Shown: positions 47,425 to 58,653 of the stretch, in pieces | How positions within the stretch are numbered: the first letter of the stretch is position 1 | Layout of the letters: each line of letters starts with the position of its first letter | DNA from: Cyclospora cayetanensis | Lineage: Eukaryota > Apicomplexa > Conoidasida > Eucoccidiorida > Eimeriidae | Direction of reading: 5' to 3' | DNA: 64,000 nt | Assembly (NCBI RefSeq): GCF_002999335.1 | Contig: NW_020312480.1 | Location: 1-64,000 of the forward strand | Translations under genes and position numbers: made by a program | Notes under the pieces: generated by a model | What the model saw: the letters and a program-made list of their open reading frames with translations, nothing else | Databases searched by the model: none | What the model was told of the DNA's origin: nothing

Positions 47425-48822
47425 CTCTGTTGTGTGACTGCTGCTCTTCGCGCTGTCAGGGTGCTTCAGAGGCTTTAGCTGGTGAGGCTTGCTGCACGGA
47501 GGTGAGCTGCGCTTCCTGTCGCTACGGCTTTTCAGGGTTGGGTGAGAAGGGCGGTAGCTGTGGCAGGGGCTGCCTTTACTGCTGTTACAGAGGGTGCTGC
47601 TGGTACTGATGATTCCGATGGCATACACCAAAACAGCAGCTGGCGCACCCGCTGCTGGCGAGGCGACGCAGAGTCGAAGGTAGCTGGATACACATGGGAC
47701 AGTCAAACAGACACGATACGCATACTCCACAATCCTTAATTCCTCTTGTTTCTGCTTCTAGTGCTGTTGCTGCTTCCTCCACTGCCGCTGCCGATGCATG
47801 CGTGCGGTTGCCCAGCCGCTGCCCAGCGGCTGCCGCTGCGCAGCTGCCTTTGATTTTCTCCCCGTGGCTTCCTACACACACGTCTGAAGTAAGATTCTTC
47901 GCGAAAATACAGGAAATGTAGCTCTCCCGAAACACACACTGGGCAAAACGAAGGCGACTGGCGAACCTCTAGCAGCCGCCGCTGCGGCCGCTGCCGATGC
48001 CGTAGTGTCTTGATGATGATCGCTCAGCTGTAGGGCAACGTATTTCTGCAGCCGCTCCTTGGTTGGAGCTTTAAAAGGGTTCCAAATGCATCAATTTGAT
48101 TCTCGGTGTCTCAAGGAAAGCAGCTTCAACAGGAATCTAGGACACAGAAGCGAATTTGGGGATTTACGCATGACAGATCATGAGTGCTGAGAGGCCGCTA
48201 AAACGACGCACCAGCCCCAGAGCCTGACGACACTCGTCCTATCGAGCTTAGATGGCACAAAAGAAGTGGATTAAACTGCACAAGAGCAGTAGAGAGATAG
48301 CAGTTGTGCTGTAGGCGCAGAGGAGCTCAGGCAAAATTCGCCTGTCGAGAGCAGCTAATGAAGCCTGTTCTTCCTGCACAGACGCACACAGACGGAAAGG
48401 TGCCCCGTAGAAACAGCTATTAGGTGGAGTCTGCGTAGCCAGCTCCCGATCCGGGACGAACCCGTGGACACAAATTTTGTACATCGTAGAGGAATGCTGC
48501 TGCTACTCTTCTGACAGTCCGTTTGCGAGAGCTGTTGTCCCCTCAAAAAAGTCCGTTTGTGTTAGCTCACTGGGGATGAGCTCGTAGAGTAGCGGTCCAA
48601 ACATGCTTGAGAGAGACCCGCCCTGCGGCACGGGAGCGACAAATGAGCTGCGCAGGGGACTGGGCAGTTGAAATACACCAAAAGATATATGGAATAACGG
48701 ATGCTATAAAGCAGACCGACAGGAGAAACGTGGAGAACAGCAAAAACGGCTGAAGAAGTGTGGGCGTTAGCATAAGCACGTGCATGCGAGGCAGTGCCGA
48801 GGTGCTCGAGAAGTGAAGTGCA
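47425..48822. other. Divergent promoter region between NPL4 and an unknown gene
   Basis: The two genes are transcribed away from each other from this 1.4 kb. The left part retains CAG-type tracts; the right part is repeat-poor. The minus frame at 47585-47935 could hold an untranslated or alternative first exon, but nothing supports it. Confidence 0.45.
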
Positions 48823-51675
48823 ATGGGGGGACCTAAAGGCAGGAAACAGAAGCGGAAGGCCAAACAAAGGGGCAGCCCAGAGATAATCCGCTTTAGAGAG
48901 ACCAAAACGTTTTCGCTTATCGCTGCGCTAGTGGCAGAGACAGCTAAAGACCCCGACATCTTCAAAAGGCTTCTGCTGCCTTCGCAACAGCAAGGGGGCG
49001 AAGACACGGAAGAATCAAGACGCCTCTCCCTAGTGCTGCACCTCCTTGGGCGGCTCGCTGACGAGCTTAAAGTCTGTTGTGCACCCTGCCCTGCTCTTGC
49101 GGCTCCTGGGAGATGTCTAGTCCTGCTGTGGCTGTGGCGAGACCTACGCTACGACTGTTGCCCTTGTGCCGCGCTCGCATTCAATGCGCCTGCCTGCCCG
49201 CTCAAGCAACTGCTGCAGAAACTGTTGCGCATGCGCATTTTGCTCGGCAATGCATGGGAGCTCAGTTTGTTACTGGCGTTGGTGTTTCGTGTGCATAGGC
49301 TTCGAAGTGTAAGGATTACCGATTTCTCTGGGCCCCTGATCTGCTGACATCTCAGCAGCAGTACTGCCCATCGGGCTACCCCGTCTCTGTGCTTCAACAT
49401 TCACGCTCTTTAGCAGCAAGTCCAGCTACAGCAGATTCCGTTTGTGCCGCTGAGGATAGTCCGCATCAGCCAGACAACGCCCAGGAGGACTCGGGGACCC
49501 CCACCCTTTTTTCAGAGCAAAGATCCTCCAACGATGTGACGCTCGCACCTGCACCCTTTTCTAGAGAATTCGACCAGAGCGACGGCACTCAGCAAGACTC
49601 AGAGAGCAGCAGCAGCAGCAGCAGCAGCAGGGGCAGTGATTGTTGCCTGTATGTAGACGGTGTGCCTCTGGAGGTTCCTGCCGATCTGCGTGAAAGAAGT
49701 GGGGCCTTCCTCGTTTCGTTGGAGAGCAGCATCCGCTCAGTTGTGCATCTCGCCGCTGATGGTATTTCTTCCAACTTCGCGGGGGGGCTTGTTGGGTTCT
49801 TAGGGGATTTAAAGGTGAAGCTTCGAGACCTAGATGAACTCTGGTGTACAGAGGAGGAGGCGCTGGCCAAGGCTCTCTTTGGTGCCGTCAACCATCATCT
49901 CAGGGGCCTCACGCTGCTTCTCGTAGGCCTACACAGCATACACAATAGATGCGCACCAGGAGAGGCAGGCGAAACGCATGCTTGACGGATAGCAGGATAC
50001 ATGGGCAGCAAGCTTATCTGCCTGCCCAGAAACTCCATAGTGGTACTAGCTTGGCTCCCCTAACGTGTGATTCCCACCTTTTGGAAGCTCGAAACTATAG
50101 CGTTGACACTTTCTGGGTGTGTATGCGGCTAAAGGAGGCAGAGGCATCCATCACCGAATGCGAAGCCAACGAGGTGAGGCGACCAGAATACACTGCTTCC
50201 TTCTGTGCCTCTCCTCACTCGTTCGGCTTCCTTCTATGTATATTCCTCTGCATCTCCGTGTGCTCGGGCCTTTTTCTCTCTGACTATGTTTCTTACGTCC
50301 TTGCTTTCTTTTCACGCATCGCTCGTTGCCACCGCGTTGAATCTGGCAGGCCTGTCAATTCCTCCAGGCGTTCTCCCTTTGCAGTCCCTCTTTCTCTGCT
50401 CCCACTGTGGTTCGTGGCCCTCCGTCCGTGTGGAAAGCTAGCCGTGTAAATGGGGGTTTCGCGCGTGCCTCGCTCTGTGTCTGCTCTGTCGACACGTAGA
50501 CTTCTTCTTTGAAGCAGCTTGCTGTCCTCAGAATTTCGCGGCAAAAAGAAGGGCCGAGGAACTTTTCATGACGCGCCTTGTGGTAGTCGCAGATGTTGGG
50601 TTTTAATATGCTGCTACCGCTGCTGCTGCAAACACGGGGCGGTGTCTCCTTGCTGGGACTGCTCCGCCGCACCTCGCTGCTGCCACTGTTTTTGGCCTTG
50701 AGGCTACCGCCGTTTTCGCTCTGTCACTGCTGGGTGTGTCTGCCAACGTGGAACCATCCAAGCTTCGTATCGCGCATGTCTCTTGAGGATTTACAGGAGC
50801 TTCTAGAGGCGCTACGTCCTCAGTGGATAGGCAAAGATATCCCCAAAGTACGACCCTTTTAGCCGCTGCTCTTTCCCCTGAGGCTTTTTTTCTGGGAGTG
50901 CGGCTTGTAGCCCGGTGCTTAGCCTGCTCTGGTACAACACGACACCCCAAGCCACACAGAGAGACCGCGCTTCGGCTTCAGGATGCCATCGAATTGGCGG
51001 AAAGTGTCATCTTCTACGAGTTGCGGATGCCCAAGGAGCACATGGAACTATGCTGCCACGTCATTAGAGCTTACCTCCGTGGTGGGAAGCTGCATTTCCC
51101 ACTCAGTCTACTCTCTAGCGGCAGCCCTTTACTCACGCCTACGACAAGCATTCTTGAAGTATCTGCAGCCCTCTGCGTCGTGTGTAAACGCAGCGCGTAC
51201 ACTCTTGAGGGAGGTCCCTAACATGAGGCTCCGAATTAACCTAACACAAAAGTGCGCGGCTCTCTTTCTCTCCTATTTGTTGCGTTTGCTGCTGCTACCT
51301 CTTGCTCTTCCTCCGCTCGCGCTTCGTATTGCTACTCCAATATGATGATGCAACGTTTTAAGGGCGCGTGCGTGCGTGCGTGCACTGGGATGCAGCAAGC
51401 AGCTTATGGTCGCCTTAGAGCATTTAGTGCAGGTAATTGGCAAATCACCTGATGCGTCTGGATGCCCGCTGCGAGAATAACTTTTTTGCTGGCACTTTTG
51501 TTGTGTCGTCCTACTTCCATGCACTACGCACAAACTCCTTGAAACAGCGATGGCTCCTGCTGCACGGACACCTGAGGGACATATTTTACGTGACGATCTG
51601 TTGCAGCGGATCTGCGTCGCATGCCACTGCTTCGAGGTCGTCCAGCAGTTCCCCCAGGCAAGGAAGAAAGACTAG
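48823..51675 (+). CDS. Unrecognised multi-exon protein
   Basis: I do not recognise this gene. The start Met at 48823 opens a strongly basic leader (MGGPKGRKQKRKAKQRG) and the helical pieces TKTFSLIAALVAETAKDPDI and LSLVLHLLGRLADELK. A second exon from about 49336 contains YCPSGYPVSVLQHSRS, an acidic Ser/Gln-rich linker, and the helical segments FLVSLESSIRSVVHLAADGI, GFLGDLKVKLRDLDELW and AKALFGAVNHHLRGLTLLLV. Later exons give DTFWVCMRLKEAEASITECE (near 50110), MSLEDLQELLEALRPQW (50779-50830), LQDAIELAESVIFYELRMPK with LCCHVIRAYLRG (50970-51080), and QAFLKYLQPSASCVNAA (near 51150). A last exon opens after ctgttgcag near 51610 (RICVACHCFEVVQQF) and stops at 51675. It is mostly alpha-helical and soluble. 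Low-complexity content is modest, in line with its repeat-poor block. Confidence 0.5.
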
Positions 51676-53117
51676 GTCTCTAAGCATAAACCGAAAGGAG
51701 GGACCTAAAGGGCCTCCTTGGCACTAAACAAGCCATAGGACGCCTTTGTGTCGTTGAAACGCACTCCAAGTGCTCTTATTGCGTCCACTGCACTGTTTGT
51801 CTGACAGCTTTCCCACATACAAACACCGTTGTCCTTGCGTGTAGCAACACACACACAAACGTGTACTCTAGCACATGCAGCAGTGATGCCCCCGTATGGA
51901 TACAGGAAACCGTGCTAAGGATACATCTATGTCTGAGCCCGCTTACACCGATGCTCATCTTTGCATTTACATACAGCTATTAGCACCAGCATGAAGAGGA
52001 ATCTTCACCATCTGCCCAAATGCAAGGACGTCCACTCACAAATACCTTGTGCAAGATACTTGCGTCTGTGCAAAATTCTGGGTCAATACTTCTTTTGGGG
52101 CAGTTGTCCTCGTGTGCAAGCGTTTGCATGTGCCCTTTTGTGCCGAAAGCTTTCGTGTGGAGAGCCGTGAGAACAGATTTCCCGTGTATTCCTCCTTTTT
52201 GAGTTGCCATGCGGCTTCACCAAAGCGCGCAGACGGAAGCTGGTAGAGCATAAGCAGTGCATGCCTCGTTGGTGTTTTGCAGCTGCCCGAAGGTCCTGCC
52301 TTCTGGCTAGAGAGGAACGGACTGCGAGTGCAGCCGCAGCCTGATCGATTCTCCCTCCTGCAGGTACCTGTGTCACCATGAGTATTGCTTCTGTCTTTGC
52401 GGTGGCTGCGAGTTACAGGGAAGCAGCAGCACCGCTTGAACCGCTATCTGAGAGCACTCTGCGTTGGTGCCCCCATTTAGTCAGCTTCCCTCACAGTCCC
52501 TGCCTGCCGTGTTCCCCTGTGGTTGTTTGTGCAGGAAACACGAGAGGCCCGCACGGCTAGGGAGGAGAGCTGAAGTACATCGTTACCGCGTTGCATTTTT
52601 ACTCGTTGCAGGAAAAACCAACTGGTTCCCCTGCTGCTCTAGCAGGGCCAGGAGGGGGTTGGCAACAGCTGCAGCAGCAACTTTAACGGCACTTCAGCTG
52701 CGTAGCTGTTTGAACGGCTACTGTGAAAGTGCTCTATCCCGTGCTGGAATCACCCCTTGACGGGCATTCGGCGACAGCACATGAGCACAAGCACTAATCA
52801 CGTGCAGCTGCACCCGCTGCATTAGCAGTCGATATATACATGCGACATGTGGAGAAGGCACATCTTTTAGCTCTTACCGCGCCCTTCCTCTAAACACGCC
52901 CTAAACACTTCTAAGCTTTTAACAGCAACGCCTGCTGCTTAAGAGGCTGCCCCAGATACGTCCAAGAAGGCACAGCATGAGATAGACATATGGGTCGACA
53001 GCGAAAGAGAAAACGCAACAGAAAGCTCTGCATTTGCTAGGGATCGCTTCGGACTACTCCGTCTCTTCTCAGTCTGGCAATGCTGCAGAAATAATCCTGC
53101 AACCCTAGAAGTTACCT
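51676..53117. other. Intergenic, no gene supported
   Basis: 3' ends of the unknown gene and of the CBS-domain gene converge here. The short frames around 51960-52760 overlap on both strands and show no family features. Confidence 0.5.
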
Positions 53118-56100
53118 CTACGTTGCTATACTGCTGGCGGGATACTGCTGCTGCGTCTCCTGCTGCTGCTGCTGCTGCTGCAAATATTCAACAACAGCAG
53201 CAGCCTGCGGCAACAGGAAACGCCATACATCCGCACACGTTAAAATGCCTCTCAGCCGGCCCCTGCAGCAGCAATGAGGAGACACACGCACGCACTCCAG
53301 CAGCAGGAAACGCACGTGCAGAGAACCACAGCAAAAAAAAGAATCGAAACACAATTGGACGGCGGGCTAGATCAACGACAGATGCAAGGCGCGTCTGACA
53401 CGGGGACAGGGGGAACGACCAAAGGGATGTGCAGGACCAGCGAGAAGGGGCAGGAGAAGAAAGATCCTTGTTTAACGTGGTAAAAAGCAACAAATGAACG
53501 ACGAGGGTGGAAGGTGGCAGCGCATGAATGCGAGACTTAAAAACAGGAGAACGAGCACAGCCACAGGATATGCATGAAGTGTGCGTGGATCGAGAAAGAA
53601 GAAGGGAGGAACCCAGAAGACGCAGGGACCGACTCCTTTGAAAGAAATAGGACCTTCTGCTCGTCAGAGAACAACAAAATTAAGATTGCGTCGTGCAACG
53701 TCAAGGAAGCAGCTGCTGCGTCTTCGACCTGCCACAGCCACACACGCATACACGCAATCAGCATAGCAGGGGGGACGGCACGAACCGTGTAGAGCCGACA
53801 TGCCTTCCCTCTAGACCCCGATATACAGGCACACACGACTGCAGACACAACGCTCAGTGATGCCCAAGGCACTGTCCTCTTCACCCGAAGGACCCTACAA
53901 GAAATGGCGAGCAGCTGTACCCCCTGCAAAGACCCCTAAGCCTCGTCTTTATTGGTTCCCCTTGCATGCCTTCCCACGTGACTTATGCCCGAAGAGCAAG
54001 GCACGAATAAGGACACGAGAGAGAGAAAAAATAAAGCCTATGTGGGAATAGGCAGCACATAAAGAGGCGCAGAGAGGCACCGCGCGCTTTCCTTTGTCTC
54101 TTTGAAGGGCTCTATTGTATATACGATACACGTAAAAAACCCGTGCATACACATATATATAGGACCCATATATTTATGTATACAATCAGCTACGTCTTTA
54201 CAAAGCATAGGCACAACTCACCACCCCGTAATAGACTGGTTGCCTTGCACCACTTGTAACTGGGCGCCTTAGAGCTGCAGCTGCAACTGCCCCTCTCCTG
54301 CTGCTGCCGCTGGAGGAAGGCAGCAGCTGGATGTCATTGCTTGCGGCTGTCGCTGCTGCTGCTGCAGCATGTGCTAGCGTACGATGCTGCCGCTGCAGCT
54401 GCTGAAACTGACTGAAGTACTTCGACACTGGAAGCGTCAGATCCAAGGGAGACTGCACATATTAGACCAGCACGCGAAAAACGCACGCAAACATGCGCAG
54501 CTCTGGACGGGCAATGCATGCATCGAGACGCCTCCGTGTAAGCAGCAGGCAAAAGACGCGACAGAAGCAAGAGGAAAGCTCGGAGCACCCTGCTGTTTCT
54601 CCGTGCTGTTGCAGATAGAAAGGCATGTGCTCCACTACCCCATCTTGAGGATCTACATCCCGCCATGCTGCTCTGTGCGAACCCCAGCCAACCCCTAGCC
54701 TGCCTTCCGGTGCCCAGTCCTTACTCCGTCGTGTAGCTGCTTCAGCACAACGGCCATAAACTGATCGAGTGAGAAGCAGCCTACATATATCCCTGCGCGC
54801 AGACGAGGAAACACACACTCGGCGTGGGATATCCGAAGAGACAGGAATCTTCAGGGATAGCTAGCTAGCTGTCTTCGAAACTGGCAATGCTGTGATCCTA
54901 GGGCTTTCGCAGCGGGTGGTTCCTTCTCTGCGCATGCAGCGGCAGCGCCGAGAGGCATCGCGAAAAAGCCACGAGAAGCAAACAACACACGAAACACAAG
55001 ACGCGCGAAGGCCCTGACACGAGGATCTGCCAATCTCAAAGCCGCATGTGTGTATGTGTATGCATGTGTATGCATGTGTATGCATGTGTATGTATGTGTA
55101 TGTGTATGTGTATGTATGTGTATGTGTGTGTACGTGTATGTATGTGTGTATGTGTATGTATGTATATGTGTGTAGCCCGACAGCACAACACAACCCCTCC
55201 GAGCGACAGTGACGGCCGCAAAGCAAGCAGGCATGCATGCATGCATGCAGCGAGCAAGCAGCCAGGCGAGGGGCCCACAGCAGTGGCGTTTTTCCACACT
55301 CATAAATCCACAGCCTTCGTCCCCTCCCTCCTTACCGTGAGCATCGACGAGAGGCACCGAGGAGAAAGGAACTTCCAGGCAGACTGACAAAAAACCCTCC
55401 GTGGAGTTGTCCATGCAGTACGTTACAAGCTTCTCGTGCGTGCCGAGCTGCAGCAGCAGCAGCAGCCGTGAAGGGTGACACCAGAGTCACTGCAACAGCT
55501 GCCTCCCTGTGGTGTGCGTGTATGTGTGCAGGTTCGAAGGAAACAGCGTCACCCTATCCCGCAGCTCCAATCCCCCCACCCCCCCACAAACACGACGCCC
55601 CTGCAAAATCAGACCAGAGCGATAGCGCCAGCATGCACCAGAGACGCACGGAAACGGAACCAGCAGCGCATAAATCCATTCAGGACGAGTCCACACACGA
55701 ACACCAATAGAGATCCATAGAAACGGTAGCACAGAGCACAAGATGGCAGAGGAAGGCGAAAAAAGATGGCATCAAGTTCTCACAGAGAGAAAAAAACGAA
55801 CGGGAAGGAGGCTTACACCGGCCCGAAGAACATTTGTCGCAAGGATGGGATGGTTGCCTTGCACCTGAAGGCACCACATAACATTCACACATACATATAT
55901 ATATACATACACATACACACAAATACACACACACATACACACGCACATACATACACACGCACATACATACACACACATACACACTAAGGAAGCACATATT
56001 TAAGGTGAGCCAACAGCTGTGGCCTTTTCTCAGTTTTTTTCTCTCTCTCTCTGTGTCTCTATATCTCCATCTATATCTCTATATCTTTCTCTTTCTCTCT

Positions 56101-58467
56101 TCATATATTGCTCTCGTTGTGCTGTGCTGCGCATTGCCGCCTTCCCTCTTCTTCGCTTTCGCTGCCCCCACCCCTGCTGCTGGCGATATGCTAAAAAAAG
56201 CTCTCAGCTGTATCTTTTCGAGCGCGTGCTCACGAAGAGGGTACAAGTTCGCCTGCTGCTGCATGTGTAGGAGCAGCAGCAGCGAAGGCGTAGACATGCT
56301 TACCTCCGCCACGAGATGCACTAAGAAGCCGTGTGTCGAGATAAGAGCCAAAGGGGCCCTCCTGCCCTCATTGATGACGCAGAGATAGGGGGCCCTTCAT
56401 CGTGACAAAAGCGCAAACGAAGCAGCAGCCTCATGAAAAATTCGCGCTAGAAACGCTCTCCTCCACGCAGTTTGGATAGGGGGAAGCAGCAGCAACAATA
56501 ACAACAACAACGGCAGCAGCGATGGCGGTAAGCGAAACATCTCATTGGCCTCTCTTCTTTGTTTTTTCCCAGTCTGCTGCCAACACTTACCCGCTTTCGA
56601 GGAGCTGCAGAAGAGCCGTTGCGCAGTCACAGCTCGGAAGAACGCGTTGAACAGTATCTACCGACGCTCCACACATGTCTGCAGCAGCGAGAAGAAGAAG
56701 GAAATACACATACACATACATGTAAACATATAAATCCACATACATCTACATGTAAACATACACTTTACGCAGCAGCTCTCAGCGCCCGGCCTGCGCGTCG
56801 TGAAACTGAGGTGGAGAACATCGAAAACAGAAAAATTCAAAGAAACTGCTCATTAGTTTGCCGCAACAGGGAGGGTGTTGTAGGTGTATACATATAAATG
56901 TATATATAGAGAGAGATGTATATACGCAGCTGCAGCCTCCCCTCCGCCAACGCGCGAAGCTTTCCTCAGTAGCTTTGAAGCAGCAGTTTGGGTGAAAATC
57001 GTTTTCAAAGGGGGACAAACAGAGACTGCCGCAACAGCACCAGTGCCTACTTCGAAAAGCCTCCAGAGAAAGGGCCCATGGAGGAGTGGTATCGAAATCC
57101 TTGGACTGTAGACAAGTCCTCTCCGCCCCAGCAACGTCTGCCCTTTGCGCCGTGTTGCTGCTGCTGGTCGTACTGTTGTTGTTGGGGAGGTCGGGGGCAG
57201 CAGTTTCTTGGCGACTGCTGGTTGTAGTGCTATCCTGTTGCTGCTGTTGCTCTTGTTGCTGTTGCTCTTGTTGCTGTTGCTCTTGTTGCTGTTGCCCTTG
57301 TCGCTGTTGCTCTTGTTGCTGCTGCTCTAGTTGCTGCTGCTGTGCCGCGCTGCTGCTGCTACGCAGCCACCGCTGCCAGTGCAACAGATATCTGACGAAG
57401 TGTTGAGAGTCTAAGCGATCTACGAAGCGTCTGTTCGCCTCGGAGTAAATCCAAACCCCCCTGCAGCTGCAGCAGCGCACCTGCCCAGGACCCCCGCAAC
57501 AAGGGGCCCCCCCCCCCGCCGTCGCTGCTGCCAGTTCCACTACCCCCGCTGCTGATAAGCCTCCCCCGCTGCTGCTGCTGCTGCTGCTCTGGCTGCTGCT
57601 GGTGCTGCGGATCGGGGGGCAGCACGTTGCAGCAGAGGAGAGAGCCACACCCGAACTGCGCCAGAGCCGTCAGCGCAGTGTGGACGTGCAGCCGACTTTC
57701 CAGGACGATGTGCTTGCAGCACGAAGGCGCCATGTCAGCTACCTGGGAAGTCGAAAGGTACTCCAAAAGCCTCTCTCTGTCTCTGTCTCGACTCCCCCCT
57801 CCAGTGTCTGCAGAGGCTGACGCAGCCGCGTCTGCAGGTCCTCCATGATGCACCGTGCCCGCATTACTGCCATCGTGTAGCCTGTCGGTGCCCCCGGAAG
57901 CTGCTGCTTCCTGATCTGCGCCGCTGCAGCTGAGCATGCGTGGGCAGGCTTGTGCCGCTGCGGCGGCAGTTACTGCTCCTTCGGCAGCAGAGACTGCTTC
58001 TGCAGCTGCCGCAGTCTTTGCCGTGGCAGCAGGAGCAAGAGCAGCAGCAGCAGCAGCGCTTGAGGGCGCTGGAGAAGCGGCCCAAGTTGAAACCAATCCA
58101 GAGGCTGCGTTTGTTGGTGTTGGCGCTTCTTCTCGCTTCACAGTCTCGACTGAAGCAGTGAGCAAGAGCGGCCGTCGCCGCTCGCCGTGATCCTCATCAA
58201 CCATTAGCCTCCTTATCCGTCTTGCGAATCTGCCCACACCTGCAGAGTCGGCTAAGCTGCACTGGAAGGCTGCCGCGCAGTCGCGTGCTGCTCCTTGTAG
58301 CTGCCGTTATTCTGCGGTCCGCTGCCCCTTCTGGCGTGGGGGCTGCACGCTGCCGATGGTCTTGGTGCTGTGCTGCTGCTTGCGCCCTGTGCAGGAGCAT
58401 CCTAGTTTTGCTTAGAAGCGTCTACATCAAGAGCACTACCGGCAAGCAAAGCACAGCGGTGTGAGCA

Positions 58468-58499
<32 letters not shown>

Positions 58500-58653
58500 C
58501 GGTGCTGCTTTTTCCGCGCGTGTTGTTTGTAATCTTGCTCGAATGCGGCAGAGAACGCAACCGAGACAAACCACATACATTAAAAGTGCCGCTTGTCGCT
58601 CTGAGTCTCCATTCGCCGCAAATAGCGGCGGCAGCAGCAGCAGCGCCATCCAT
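53118..58653 (-). CDS. Four-CBS-domain protein, AMPK-gamma/SNF4-like
   Basis: Scattered minus-strand exons assemble into two Bateman modules, which usually bind adenine nucleotides. CBS1: CKHIVLESRLHVHTALTALAQ (near 57700), then a Gln-rich insert, then VWIYSEANRRFVDRLDSQHF and VRYLLHWQRWL. A frame change between these halves can be met by a small intron at about 57550-57470. CBS2: SVDTVQRVLPSCDCATALL (near 56620) and VINEGRRAPLALISTHGF with LVHLVAE (56310-56380). CBS3: CMDNSTEGFLSVCLEV with VPLVDAHG (55330-55440), joined in phase to IYVGCFSLDQFMAVVLKQL (near 54750). CBS4: VEDAAAASLTLHDAILIL and LLFSDEQKVLFLS (53640-53720), then GRLRGILTCADVWRFLLP and a Gln-rich end stopping at 53118. Four CBS domains without transmembrane segments suit an AMPK/SnRK1 gamma subunit. 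The N-terminal Met (58653) and several borders are uncertain. Confidence 0.65.
55045..55175. repeat. (TATG)n/(TG)n microsatellite in a CBS-gene intron
   Basis: Units of tgtatgcatg and tgtatgtg between the CBS3 exon pair (55330 and 54790). Frames through it read His/Thr/Tyr or Met/Cys/Val and are not coding. Confidence 0.92.
55228..55249. repeat. Tandem GCATGC run
   Basis: Four overlapping copies of gcatgc (aggcatgcatgcatgcatgcag). GCATGC-type words are known binding sites of some apicomplexan AP2 factors. Here they lie in an intron next to a TATG array, so they may be simple repeat drift. Confidence 0.6.
55884..56112. repeat. (CA)n/(TACA)n then (TC)n microsatellites in a CBS-gene intron
   Basis: acatacacac units at 55884-55984 and a tctctctc/tatatctc run at 56036-56112, both between the CBS2 and CBS3 exons on the minus strand. 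Confidence 0.9.
57236..57350. repeat. TTGCTGTTGCTC array coding poly-Gln
   Basis: About eight units of cttgttgctgttgct. On the minus strand they read QQQQEQQ blocks within the CBS gene, directly after the CBS1 second half. Confidence 0.85.
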
